The notes beneath the pieces are model-generated. The model had not been told where the DNA came from, did no database searches, and saw only the letters and a program-made list of their open reading frames with translations. A DNA stretch of 64,000 nt from CAVUCH01 sp963697705 (GTDB taxonomy: Bacteria > Acidobacteriota > Vicinamibacteria > Vicinamibacterales > JAENWD01): assembly GCA_963697705.1 (NCBI GenBank), contig CAVOPA010000005.1, positions 1 through 64,000 on the forward strand, read 5' to 3'. The translations under genes were made by a program, and so were the position numbers. Shown here one piece after another: positions 1 to 9,162 of this stretch; position 1 is the first letter of the stretch; each line of letters opens with the position of its first letter.

Positions 1-123
1 GCGCGGATCGTCGTGGAGCGGGCGATGTGCTGGAACGCCGTCGGCGTGGTCTGGGTGCGGGATGGAACATCCTCGCGACACGATCGCCGTAGCTGCTGGC
101 AGGGCTGTCAGCTGTACCTGATT

Positions 124-330
124 TCACACAACGGCGGGTCGAACTACCGGGCGCACGCGAAGGGGAGCCATCCAGCCGAGGGCCATCGCCGCGGCCCCCA
201 TGGCGAGGCCGACGCCGCCCACCAGCCAGGTGGGTGCGGCGGCGATGGCCACGCCAAAGGCTGCCCACCCGGGCACGGCGGGCGCGAGGTGGTATCCGAT
301 CCACTCGAGAACTACAAGCGTCCGTTTCAT
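124..330 (-). CDS. Small putative membrane protein (hypothetical)
   Basis: This is a 68-residue reading frame starting MKRTLVVLEW. It has two hydrophobic stretches, roughly residues 18-32 and 35-52, rich in Ala, Gly and Val, and a short basic C-terminal tail with several Arg. That pattern fits a two-helix inner-membrane protein with the tail in the cytoplasm. The internal Met at 330 was chosen because the longer frame adds a Cys-rich stretch that does not look like a leader. No good Shine-Dalgarno sequence is visible, and no family is recognised. It could be a chance open frame in GC-rich DNA. Confidence 0.35.
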   Translation of the reverse strand: MKRTLVVLEWIGYHLAPAVPGWAAFGVAIAAAPTWLVGGVGLAMGAAAMALGWMAPLRVRPVVRPAVV

Positions 331-381
331 GCCACAAGGTGTGTCGCAGACACGTGGAGCACTCACTTGTGTTGTCACCCA

Positions 382-481
382 TCACTCGATGCGGTAGACG
401 TACAGCATCGCCTTGTCGTCATCGGGCAGAAAGTAATTGCCGTTCTGGCAGTCGACGGCAGCGCGACCGGTTCTTCTTGCG
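382..481 (-). pseudogene. Possible 3' fragment of an unknown gene
   Basis: On the minus strand about 28 codons ending NYFLPDDDKAMLYVYRIE and a TGA have the composition of a real protein C-terminus. Directly upstream the same frame turns into an Arg/Cys-rich sequence that looks non-coding. The TIR-DUF2891 gene ends only 25 bases further right. The simplest reading is the leftover tail of a gene lost here. The parent family is not recognised. Confidence 0.2.
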
Positions 482-506
482 CAACGTGCGCGCCTGCATC
501 GCGTGC

Positions 507-1856
507 TCAGCGCGAGGCTGGGCTCTCGGCGGTCACGAGGTACACGGCGAACGTGCCCAGCCAGTGGCCGCCCTCGTAGTGCGCGCCGGTCACGGCTCGC
601 AGGCCAGCCTCACGATGGGCGGCCGCGGTCGCTCGCAGCCCGGCGATCCGCGAATCGGACGGCGGCAGGCCGCGCGCCATGCCGAGCAGCATCCAGGCCC
701 GGCTCAGATTGAGGCCGTCCAGATGCGCAAGCTTGGGATCGCTGGGATCGGTGACGATCGCGGGCGAAAGCCATGCGGAGGACCCGTCGCGTGGGAGTTG
801 CGGCAGGAACGTGCCGAGCCACGTGGCATAGCGGTCTGGAGGCAGGACGCGCCGCATCAGATCAGCCTCGCCGAGGCACGGCGACAGGAAGTCCTGTCCC
901 GACGGCTCGTAGTTCAACGGGCAGGCGGTGTCCTTCACGTAGAAGCGCTCGATGCTCGAGCGGAGCAACGCCTCCATCTCCGCATCGCCGGCGACGCGGG
1001 CCCAGTCGAGCACGAGGCCGAAAGCGAACGCCGTCTGGTCGTGCTCGCCGACGCGGATCGGGCTCGTCAGCTTCGGCAGCCAGCTTTTCAGGCGGGCAGC
1101 GGCCGCGGTTTCGAGCGGCTTCAGCGCCGCGGACCAGCCGCGCGCCTGTTCGTCGTCCCACGTCCTCAGCTCGGCGGCGAGTTGCAGCAACCAGGCGAGG
1201 CCGTACGGCCGCTCGAAGGACGTGCGGCCCGGGCCTTCGAGGTAGCGGACTTCAGCGGCGATGTGCTCCGGCGTCAGGCTGCGCGCCAGCGCGGCGCGCG
1301 CGGCGGCCGCGAACGGCGCGTTCGGGACGGTCCGCGTGAGGCGCGCCAGGAGCCAATGGCCATGGACGGACGAATGCCAGTCATAGCAGCCGAAGAACGC
1401 CGGTGTCAGGGTGCGCGGCGGCAGCACGTCCTGGTCACTGTTCAGGACGTGCGCGATCTTGCCCGGATACTCCTTGTGCACGCAGTCCAGTGCGAGGCCG
1501 GCGAATCGCTGTGCCGCCTCGGCATCCCATTCGATCAGGTCTACCGACTGAGCGGAACCGAACCGAAGTGGTTCCATCACATCCTCCATACGTATCGGAA
1601 GCAACACTTGGCGCGACCTGGCACGGTCAGCCTCCTCCTGAACAAACTCGCCCGATGCGCTCACTGACAACGTGCTCCAAACGACCACGACGCAGCGCGC
1701 CAAATCGAGGCTCCTGAGAATGGTTCGACGCCAACTGGCACCCGCAGGAATAATTTCGTCCCACCACAGGGACAGCCCGGATCGCTCGAGCGCATCCGCT
1801 GACGGCGCTATTCGAGCGTGATCTTCCCTGTTGTAAGCGACAAATACGTCGGCCAT
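507..1856 (-). CDS. TIR domain - DUF2891 fusion protein
   Basis: This 449-residue protein joins two domains. Residues 1-110 are a TIR domain: it opens MADVFVAYNREDHARI, has the W-W-D-E-I-I-P turn near 31-37, a hydrophobic strand CVVVVWS at 55-61, and EFVQEEAD at 70-77, where Glu75 is in the position of the catalytic Glu of NAD-cleaving TIR domains. From about residue 113 the sequence is DUF2891: EYPGKIAHVLNS, then TPAFFGCYDWHSSVHGHW, and a conserved helical remainder. DUF2891 has no established function. The ATG at 1856 was chosen because the TIR fold begins exactly there, although the frame stays open upstream to 2021. An AT-rich ACTATATTATC lies about 57 bases upstream of the start and could hold a -10 box. 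The fusion may be an NAD-consuming effector with a DUF2891 sensor, or a product of local rearrangement. Confidence 0.75.
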   Translation of the reverse strand: MADVFVAYNREDHARIAPSADALERSGLSLWWDEIIPAGASWRRTILRSLDLARCVVVVWSTLSVSASGEFVQEEADRARSRQVLLPIRMEDVMEPLRFGSAQSVDLIEWDAEAAQRFAGLALDCVHKEYPGKIAHVLNSDQDVLPPRTLTPAFFGCYDWHSSVHGHWLLARLTRTVPNAPFAAAARAALARSLTPEHIAAEVRYLEGPGRTSFERPYGLAWLLQLAAELRTWDDEQARGWSAALKPLETAAAARLKSWLPKLTSPIRVGEHDQTAFAFGLVLDWARVAGDAEMEALLRSSIERFYVKDTACPLNYEPSGQDFLSPCLGEADLMRRVLPPDRYATWLGTFLPQLPRDGSSAWLSPAIVTDPSDPKLAHLDGLNLSRAWMLLGMARGLPPSDSRIAGLRATAAAHREAGLRAVTGAHYEGGHWLGTFAVYLVTAESPASR

Positions 1857-2169
1857 CGTGGAATTCCCACAGGACAGAGCAGACGCGGACATCATCGAAC
1901 GATCGAGTGCGAGATAATATAGTTCGCTGCCATCCTGAGCAGCCTGCCCTCCCCTGCCGTGATCTCGCCACTGGGTCCCTCGAAAGAAGATCCGCGATTC
2001 CCCGCTCCAGTTGGCGGTCAACGACGGCGTCGGACGCTTGACAGGTCCGCGAACGCTGCTGTCAGACTATGGTCATCGCGACGGCGACAACCTTCACGAG
2101 GCGCTCGCATGACGTCGGTTCACGCTCGATCTCATCCGTGAAGGGTCAATCACGAGGTCCGACCGATCA
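1857..2169. other. Divergent intergenic region, no gene
   Basis: This 313-base gap separates the minus-strand TIR-DUF2891 gene from the plus-strand TPR gene. It holds an AT-rich block at 1913-1923 that reads ACTATATTATC on the minus strand, a possible -10 for the TIR gene, and a TTGACA at 2038-2043 on the plus strand without a convincing -10 partner. A GGAATTCC palindrome lies just upstream of the TIR start codon. Nothing else is recognised. Confidence 0.4.
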
Positions 2170-3654
2170 ATGCGGCAAACGAGACACGTGGCGATCGTCC
2201 TCTCAGCGGTGTTGTCGGTTGGCTTGAGCGGCGACACCGGGATCGACCAGGTCGATGCGATCACGGCCGCCCTCCGCGCCAGGGACTTCGAGCAAGCCGT
2301 CGAGCACAGCCGATCGGCACTGCGGAAGGCGCCGAACGATCCCCAGCTCTGGACGCTGCAGGGCATCGCGTTCGCAAGCATGGGCAAACGGAGCGAGGCG
2401 CTGCAGTCGTTCCAGCGCGCGTTGAAGATCGACCCGAACTACATGGCGGCGCTCGAGGGCGCCGCTCAACTTCACTATGAAGCCGGCAGCCGCCGCGCCG
2501 TGCCGCTGCTGAATCGGATCCTGCAACGGCGTCCCGGTGAACCGACTGCACACGCCATGCTCGCCGTTCTCGAGTACAGGGACGGCAACTGCAAGGCGGC
2601 GGTTGGACACTTCGAGCAGGCGGGTGCGTTGATCGATTCGCAGGTCGACGCGCTGCATGCTCAGGCCACCTGCCTCGTTCGGCTGCAGCAACCGGAAGCG
2701 GCGATTGGCGTCTTGCAGCGCACGGTCGCGCTCCAACCGGAGAGCCCGCGCGAACGGAGACTGCTTGCCGCTGTCCAGCTGATGGCCGCGAAACCGCAGG
2801 ACGCGATCGCGACGCTGTCGCCCCTGATTCAAGGCTCTCAGCTCGATGCCGAGACACTGGGCCTCGCGTCTGCCGCCTATGAAAAATCCGGCGACACGCC
2901 GCGGGCGGTCGCGACTCTGCGCCAGGCGATTCTGCTCGATCCGAGAAACATCGACCTCTATCTGGATTTTGCAAACATCGCATTCGCGCACGAGTCGTTC
3001 CAGGTGGGTATCGAGGTGCTGAGCGACGGGCTCGGACTCCAGCCGGAGGCTGCGCCGCTCTATGTCGCACGTGGGGTGCTGTACGTGCAGCTCGCCGATT
3101 ACGACAAAGCGGAGACAGATTTCCTACGAGCGAGCGAGCTGGATCCGAATCAGTCCCTCAGTGCTGCCGCGCAGGGCCTCGCGGCCGTGCAGGAAAACGA
3201 TCTCGATCGGGCGCTCTCGACCGTTCAGGCCAAACTGGTGCGCAAGCCGAACGATGCCTATCTCTTGTACTTGCACGCCGATATCCTCGCGCAGAAGGGA
3301 CCGGACCCGGGCACACCGGAGTTCGAGACTGCCCTCGCGTCAGCGAGGAAGGCCGTGGCACTCCAGCCGGCGCTCGCGCCCGCGCACGGCGTGCTGGCGA
3401 AACTGCAACTCCAGGCGGGCCAGTATCGTGAGGCCATCGAGCAGTGCCGGCGAGCATTGGCAATCGACCCGAACGATCAGACGGCGTTGTATCGCCTTAT
3501 TCAGGCGCTGCGGAAATCCGGCGACAAGTCGGAGATTCCGGCTCTGCTGAAGCGGCTGGCGGCCGTTCGCGAACAGGCTGCCCGGGAAGAACGAGAGCGT
3601 TATCGCTACAAGCTCGTGCTCGGCGAGCCGCCTCACACCCCAAGCTCGCCGTGA
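2170..3654 (+). CDS. Secreted or periplasmic tetratricopeptide (TPR) repeat protein
   Basis: This 494-residue protein opens with a basic N-terminus and a hydrophobic run (VAIVLSAVLSVGLSG), consistent with an export signal or anchor. The rest is a solenoid of about eleven TPR units, recognisable from recurring A-x-x-x-Y/F and A-L-x-I-D-P-N signatures (for example RALKIDPNYMAALEGAA near residue 80 and RRALAIDPNDQTAL near 425). The C-terminus is charged and probably helical (AAVREQAAREERERYRYK). TPR solenoids bind proteins or peptides; no catalytic domain is present. It precedes the CRTAC1 gene on the same strand, about 200 bases away with a palindromic repeat between. TPR and CRTAC1 proteins are often neighbours in Acidobacteriota. 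The specific partner is unknown. Confidence 0.85.
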   Translation: MRQTRHVAIVLSAVLSVGLSGDTGIDQVDAITAALRARDFEQAVEHSRSALRKAPNDPQLWTLQGIAFASMGKRSEALQSFQRALKIDPNYMAALEGAAQLHYEAGSRRAVPLLNRILQRRPGEPTAHAMLAVLEYRDGNCKAAVGHFEQAGALIDSQVDALHAQATCLVRLQQPEAAIGVLQRTVALQPESPRERRLLAAVQLMAAKPQDAIATLSPLIQGSQLDAETLGLASAAYEKSGDTPRAVATLRQAILLDPRNIDLYLDFANIAFAHESFQVGIEVLSDGLGLQPEAAPLYVARGVLYVQLADYDKAETDFLRASELDPNQSLSAAAQGLAAVQENDLDRALSTVQAKLVRKPNDAYLLYLHADILAQKGPDPGTPEFETALASARKAVALQPALAPAHGVLAKLQLQAGQYREAIEQCRRALAIDPNDQTALYRLIQALRKSGDKSEIPALLKRLAAVREQAAREERERYRYKLVLGEPPHTPSSP

Positions 3655-3686
3655 GCGACGTCGCGCATGCGCCTGTTGGGAATTGC

Positions 3687-3742
3687 GGGGCAGGCCTTCA
3701 GGCCTGCTTGCGCGGCATCTTGCAGGGCTGAAGCCCTGCCCC
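3687..3742. repeat. Short paired-hairpin palindromic repeat, copy 1
   Basis: This 56-base element carries two arms that are each a hairpin: GCAGGCC-TTCA-GGCCTGC on the left and GCAGGGC-TGAA-GCCCTGC on the right. The arms also pair with each other over about 21 bases with two mismatches, bounded by GGGGCAGG and CCTGCCCC. A related, more degenerate copy lies at 25185-25250. It sits between two co-directional genes and looks like an intergenic REP-type element. Confidence 0.75.
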
Positions 3743-3856
3743 ACAACCGACATCGCGCTCGTCAAGTTCAAGAAGCTGATCGACGGAGCGCGCTCTAGCA
3801 GCCGGAGTAAATCACGGGATGACGACCGCGTGTGCAGAGATGGGCAGGCGATTTCA

Positions 3857-5617
3857 ATGACGCGCCGCACGCTTTTGCGGCTGACGCTGGGCGCCCTCGG
3901 TGGCTTGGCGGACCGTAGGCTCCTGGCGCAAGGGGTTTCCAGCCACACAACGAAGCCGCTGGCGCGACCGGCGCCGTCGGGGCGGCCATACAACTCGCGG
4001 CTGGTCGATGTCGCATCGACCGCAGGGCTGCGCGAGCCGATCGTCTATGGCGGCGTCGACGCGAAGAAGTACATCGTCGAAACGATCGGGTGCGGCTGTG
4101 CCTTCTTCGACTACGACAACGACGGTTGGATGGACATCTTCGTCCTCGCCGGCACCCGTCTCGACGGCGACCCGCAAGGCGCGAGCAATCGGCTCTACAA
4201 GAACAACCGCGACGGCACGTTCGCCGACGTGACCGAGAAAGCGGGACTCCAGCCCGTTGGCTGGGCCTCCGGCGTCTGCGTGGGTGACTTCAACAATGAC
4301 GGCTTCGAGGACCTGTTCTGTACGTTCTTCGGCCAGAACCGGCTGTATCGCAACAACGGCGACGGCACGTTCACCGATGTCACCACGGCGGCGGGGCTCT
4401 CGAACCCGCAGCCGCGATGGGGCGCCGGCTGCAGCTTCATCGACTACAACCGCGATGGCCACCTCGACCTCTTCGTCTCCAACTACATCCGCTTCTCGTT
4501 CGAGCGTGCGCCGGTGCCCGGCGAGAACAGCAACTGTCATTGGAAGGGCATACCGGTCGTGTGCGGGCCGCGCGGACTGCCGCAAGGACGACATTCGCTC
4601 TATCGCAACAACGGCGACGGTACGTTCACCGATGTGAGCGAACAGGCGGGTATCTCCGCCGCCACCCAGAGCTACGGGATGACGGTCCTGGCGGCCGACC
4701 TCGACGAAGACGGATGGCCGGACATCTACGTCGCGTGCGATTCGACACCGAGCCTGCTCTTCATGAACAACCACGATGGCACCTTCCGCGAGGAGGGTGT
4801 GCTGCGCGGCGTCGCGCTCAGCGACGACGGCGGTGAACAGGCCGGCATGGGAGTCGGCATCGGCGACTTCGACTCGGATGGACATCTCGATCTGCTGAAG
4901 ACGCACTTCGCTGACGATGCGAGCGGGCTCTATCACAACGATGGAACGGGCCAGTTCGACGATGTGACGAGACGCGCGCGTGTGGCAGTCGAGACGCGTT
5001 ACGTCGGTTGGGGAGCGGGCATCGTCGACCTCGACAACGATGGACGCCCTGACCTGTTTGTCGTCACCGGCAGCGTCTATCCGGAGGTCGAGCGGAAACT
5101 GCCGCAGTATCCCAACAAGACCCCGCGCGCGGTGTTTCGCAATCTCGGCGACGGCACCTTCGAACAGTTGGTGGAAGAGGCCGGACCGGGCGTTGCAGCG
5201 GCACACTGCAGCCGAGGGTGCGCCTTTGGCGACTTCGACAACGATGGCGATCTGGATGTGCTCATCGTCAATCTGAACGAGCCGCCCTCATTGCTGCGCA
5301 ACGACGTGACGGGCTCGAACAACTGGCTCAAGATCAGGCTCATTGGAGTGACCTCCAACCGAAGCGCGATTGGCGCACGCGTCCTCCTCCGCTGCGGCGG
5401 ACGGACCCAGGCGCAGGCCGTCGTCAGTCAATCGAGCTTCTACTCCTCGAACGATCCCCGCCTCCACTTCGGGATGGGGAACTGCCGGCTTGCCGACCTC
5501 GAGATCTACTGGCCCAACGGGCGCCACGACACGTTCAAGGGCATTGAGGCCAATCGGCTGATCACGATCAAGGAAGGGGTCGGACTCGTGCCCATGCGAG
5601 GCTGGGTGCCGGCATAG
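3857..5617 (+). CDS. CRTAC1-family protein: VCBS/FG-GAP repeats with ASPIC/UnbV C-terminus
   Basis: This 586-residue exported protein begins with a twin-arginine-like leader (MTRRTLLRLTLGALGG), which decided the ATG at 3857 over the upstream open frame; that frame runs through the palindromic repeat. The body is a beta-propeller of VCBS/FG-GAP repeats with calcium-loop motifs such as DYDNDGWMD, DFNNDGFED, DYNRDGHLD, DLDEDGWPD, DFDSDGHLD, DLDNDGRPD and DFDNDGDLD, alternating with LYRNNGDGTFTDV units. The last ~85 residues are an ASPIC/UnbV domain (NNWLKIRLIG, RLHFGMGN, IYWPNGRHDTFKGI). The family is extracellular and abundant in Acidobacteriota and marine bacteria; adhesion or glycan binding is assumed rather than shown. 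Its position before a TonB receptor and glycosidases fits surface glycan handling. Confidence 0.9.
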   Translation: MTRRTLLRLTLGALGGLADRRLLAQGVSSHTTKPLARPAPSGRPYNSRLVDVASTAGLREPIVYGGVDAKKYIVETIGCGCAFFDYDNDGWMDIFVLAGTRLDGDPQGASNRLYKNNRDGTFADVTEKAGLQPVGWASGVCVGDFNNDGFEDLFCTFFGQNRLYRNNGDGTFTDVTTAAGLSNPQPRWGAGCSFIDYNRDGHLDLFVSNYIRFSFERAPVPGENSNCHWKGIPVVCGPRGLPQGRHSLYRNNGDGTFTDVSEQAGISAATQSYGMTVLAADLDEDGWPDIYVACDSTPSLLFMNNHDGTFREEGVLRGVALSDDGGEQAGMGVGIGDFDSDGHLDLLKTHFADDASGLYHNDGTGQFDDVTRRARVAVETRYVGWGAGIVDLDNDGRPDLFVVTGSVYPEVERKLPQYPNKTPRAVFRNLGDGTFEQLVEEAGPGVAAAHCSRGCAFGDFDNDGDLDVLIVNLNEPPSLLRNDVTGSNNWLKIRLIGVTSNRSAIGARVLLRCGGRTQAQAVVSQSSFYSSNDPRLHFGMGNCRLADLEIYWPNGRHDTFKGIEANRLITIKEGVGLVPMRGWVPA

Positions 5618-5703
5618 CCAATCGCGTCGGCTAACCGCTCGACGTTCCCCTGCGAAACAGCCCAGTTGAGTTCGTGTCGTCAGTGCGCTCGGAAGCGAGT
5701 GTC

Positions 5704-5732
5704 TTGACACGAGGGCACACCGGCGCTATGGT
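5704..5732 (+). promoter_or_regulatory. Sigma-70-like promoter of the TonB receptor gene
   Basis: TTGACA at 5704-5709 is followed, after 17 bases, by TATGGT at 5727-5732. The -35 box is perfect and the spacing optimal. The expected transcription start lies near 5739, at the edge of the GAACGT repeats, about 50 bases before the proposed start codon. Confidence 0.55.
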
Positions 5733-5736
5733 GCCC

Positions 5737-5760
5737 GAACGTTAGAACGTGAACGTTCAC
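5737..5760 (+). promoter_or_regulatory. Probable operator: triple GAACGT repeat ending in a palindrome
   Basis: GAACGT occurs at 5737, 5745 and 5751. The last copy is part of the perfect 12-base palindrome GTGAACGTTCAC (5749-5760). The cluster starts just after the -10 box and covers the expected transcription start, a typical place for a repressor site. The cognate regulator is unknown. Confidence 0.45.
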
Positions 5761-5787
5761 GGCGCCGCGTTGTCCGGGAGGCTTGTC

Positions 5788-8700
5788 ATGCAGTCTGTCC
5801 CCGAGTCGCGGGGTTTGGTCCCAGCCTCATGTGAACGGACCAATCGATCGAGCGGAGTCCTTCGAGTCCTGGTGCGTGGCACCGGATGTTTCCTGCTTCT
5901 GCTTCTCGCCGCCACTGCCCACGCACAGTACACCGCGAACGTCCAGGGCCTCGTCCAGGACCCGAGCGCGGCCGGCATAGCCAACGCGAAGGTCGATCTG
6001 ATCAACGTCGCGACGCAAGTCTCGGCAACCACGACGTCCGACGACTCGGGCAATTACCGCTTTCTGAGCCTCGCGCCGGGCACCTACACGATCACCGCCG
6101 AGGCGCAGGGCTTCAAGCGCGCCGAAACGACGGTTACCCTACAGACCAATCAGACGCTGAACGTCCCCATCACCCTCGAGGTCGGCACACTGGCGGAACA
6201 GGTGACGGTCACAGCGGCTGACGCCGCTCGTCAACACGGCGGAGACACGCAATCAGCTGACACTCGGAAGCGAGTCGCTCGACGCGCTGCCGCTCCCGGG
6301 TCGCAACTACATCTCGCTCGTGACCCTCGGGCCCGGAGTATCCGGGCTCGGTACCATGGGAGGGGGACAGCCAGGAGGGGCCGGGACACCCGGATCCGGC
6401 GTCGACAACTACTCGACGGAAACGGCCGTCGACGCCAGCGCCAACGGTCAGGGGACGGTCGCCAACAAGTTCATCGTGGACGGCCTCAACGTGACGAGCG
6501 GCATCCGCCAGGGTGTGTTGAACCTGACGCCCAATCCCGACGCGATTCAGGAGACGAGCATCCAGGTGAACACCTTCTCGTCCGAATACGGCGGCGGCAG
6601 CTCGATCCAGATGGCCAGCACGACCAAATCGGGAGCGGATCGGTTTCACGGCGTCGTGAGCGACTATTACAACAACCAGAGCATGTACGCGAAGACGGTG
6701 TTCATGGGCCCGGACGCCGATTACAATCCGTTCCACACCAACAACTTCTCGGCCGCGGTTGGCGGGCCGATCATCCCGAAGAAGCAGTTGTTCTTCTTCT
6801 TCGCGGTACGAGCCGCTCCGATCGTCGGCCTCGACCGGCAATCAGACCATCTTCTTCCCGGATCAGCAGTTCGCGCGCTGGGCGCAGGACAACCATCCGA
6901 ACACGTTCGGCACCAAGATCCTGAACACCTACGTGCCGAGCGGCGCGAGTGTGAGCGGCGTCTCGAAAACGGCTGGCGAGGTCTTCCCGGGGACGTGCGG
7001 CACGCCGGCCACCAACAACCTGCCGTGTTCGCTGCCCATGCTCGACTCGGGCATCTTCAACTCGAGCAATTTCCGCGATGGCGACCAGTACTTCCTGCGC
7101 GTCGACAAGCACTTCGCCAGCGATCGCATTTACGGCAGCTTCTTCCGGACGCTTCTCGACTACGGCGGACCGAATGTCATCCCACAGTTCTCGACGACGA
7201 ATCACAACACGCAGTACGCGTTCCAGGTGAACTACACGCACGTGTTCGGGCCGCGCACGCTGAACGAGGCGATCTTCGCGTCGAACCGCATCGAAGGATT
7301 CATCGGCGAGACCGGCGACTTCACGATACCCAACATCTCGGTCACCGGCCTCTCCGTCGGGTACGGGGTCGGCTTTGCCCAGGGCAATTTCATCCAGCAC
7401 AACTACCAGTGGCGCGACGTGCTGACGCACGTCCGCGGCGCGCACGTGCTGAAGTTCGGGTACGAAGGGTGGTTCGGCGACGACGTGGAGCCGTTTCAGG
7501 GTCCCTGGTCCCATCCGGCCTTCTCGTTCGACAACCTGTTGAAGCTCGCGCAGGACGCCCCGCACACGCAGGGCGGCGTCATGTACGACCCGGTGACCGG
7601 TCAGCAGAAGCTGTGGGAGTGGAACGCCGCATCCAGGACGTGGGGCGCGTTCGTCCAGGATACGTGGAAGGCCCGCCGGAATCTCACGGTGACGCTCGGT
7701 TTCCGGTACGACGATCAGGGGAACCCGTGGTCGCGCAGCGACACCACCGTCTTCGGCAACTTCTACCCGGGAGCAGGCGCCACGACCGAGGAGCAGATCG
7801 CGAATGGCGTCGCGCGGCCATCGGACAAGGCGCTCACGCGATCGCCCAAGGCGTTCAATCCCCGTGCGGGCGCCGCGTGGGACGTCACCGGCGACGGGAA
7901 GTGGGTCGTACGAGGCGGGGCGGGGATATACGCGAACTGGCTCACGCAGGCGAATGTTCAGGAGGAATTCCGCGGCAACCCGCCCGGGCCTCATCCTGCC
8001 GACCTTCTTCGAGGGATCGTCTACGCCGCCGGTCTTCGTCCAGGGCACGGGCGACACGCCGCCCTTCGGATTCCAATTCCCGCCGCTGGCTGGCTCGACG
8101 CTCTGTCCCCAGGCGCCGTGCCTGGACGAGAAGGGCGGAATCAGGGGCGCCGCGTTCCCAATCGGGGCAATCAACCCTGAGCTGAAGTCACCCACCGCCT
8201 ACATCTTCTCGGCCGCCGTCGAGCGCCGGCTGGGTGCGAGCATGTCGGGCAGCGTGATTTACAGCGGCTCGCACTCGACCAATCAGGTCGGCAACGGCAA
8301 CCAGGCCGGGCTGGTCAGCTACGGCGTGAACATCAACACGACACCTGGGGATCTGCTGAGCAAACCGCCGGGCTCGGCGCCGACGCGGCTGAATCCCAGT
8401 TTCGGCTCGATCGCGTATGCGGACAACGATCGGGTCGCGAACTACAACGGCGTGACATTCGACGTGCGCGGGCGCGCTCGCGGGCTGTTCTTCGACGCGT
8501 CGTACACGCGATCGAGCTCAAAGGACGATATGGGCGCAGTATCCGAGCCCCATCGACCCACATCGGTTCTACGGCCCGTCGCCGTGGGACGTGCCGCACC
8601 GGCTCTCGCTGACGTTCAACTACACCGTGCCCGACGTGACCTCGAGCAATGGCTTCGTGAACCGCCTGGCGAGTGGGTGGGGTGTGAGCGGGATCGGCAT

Positions 8701-9130
8701 CTACCAATCCGGCTACCCGATGACAGTGTTGACGACCGCACCGTTCACGGCGGGCGGCGATTACAACGCGGACGGCGACAACCTGGATTACCCGAACGTC
8801 ACGAGCTACGACATGCGGCGGTCGCAGGAAGATTACCTGACGAACGGCGTGTTCACACCCGGTCAGTTCACGACGCCGGCGCTCGGAACAGAAGGCGACG
8901 AGCGGCCGCAGCAGTTCCGGCAGCCGAATTTCGCGGAGACTGATCTCTCCGTGTACAAGGGCACGCGACTCACGAGCCAGGTGAACTTCCAGCTGCGGTT
9001 CGAGTTCTACAACATCTTCAACAACAAGAACCTGTACCTGGAGAACGACCTTGCCTCCGGAGGATTTGGCAAGGCGATCAGCCAGCAGCTGCCGTTCTGG
9101 TGGCAGATTGGCGCACGGCTGTCGTTCTGA
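5788..9130 (+). pseudogene. Oar-like TonB-dependent receptor with four frameshifts
   Basis: Read across four frameshifts this encodes a TonB-dependent outer-membrane receptor of about 1,110 residues. A signal peptide (CFLLLLLAATAHAQ) leads to a carboxypeptidase-regulatory-like domain (ANVQGLVQDPSAAGIANAKV), then a plug (LPLPGRNYISLVTLGPGV, TVANKFIVDGLNVTSG, VNTFSSEYGGGSSIQM) and a beta-barrel ending in LPFWWQIGARLSF. Frame changes fall near 6226, 6808, 7989 and 8530; each is explained by one inserted base, and no nonsense codon interrupts the open segments. The ATG at 5788 follows GGGAGG by seven bases and suits the leader. The partner substrate is inferred from the glycosidases downstream to be an arabinose-containing oligosaccharide. 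The gene is either newly inactivated or carries sequencing indels. Confidence 0.8.
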
Positions 9131-9162
9131 CGGCGCGGCGTGCGGACGCGCGGCGCCGTCAG
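9127..9162. terminator. Bidirectional hairpin terminator between convergent genes
   Basis: CTGACGGCGC (9127-9136) and GCGCCGTCAG (9153-9162) form a perfect 10-base stem around a 16-base GC-rich loop. The stop codon of the TonB receptor (9128-9130) and that of the GH127 gene on the other strand (9159-9161) both lie inside the stem. No T-tract follows on either side. Confidence 0.55.

Noticed and set aside
1..123. Minus-strand reading frame running off the left edge
   Set aside because: No frame shows convincing protein composition or a start signal.
234..1667. Long plus-strand open frame opposite the TIR-DUF2891 gene
   Set aside because: It is Arg/Ala-rich, has no domain, and mirrors codon bias of the minus-strand gene.
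6226..8530. Programmed +1 frameshifting in the TonB receptor
   Set aside because: Four separate shifts with no common slippery sequence or stop-codon context make decay or sequencing indels far more likely.
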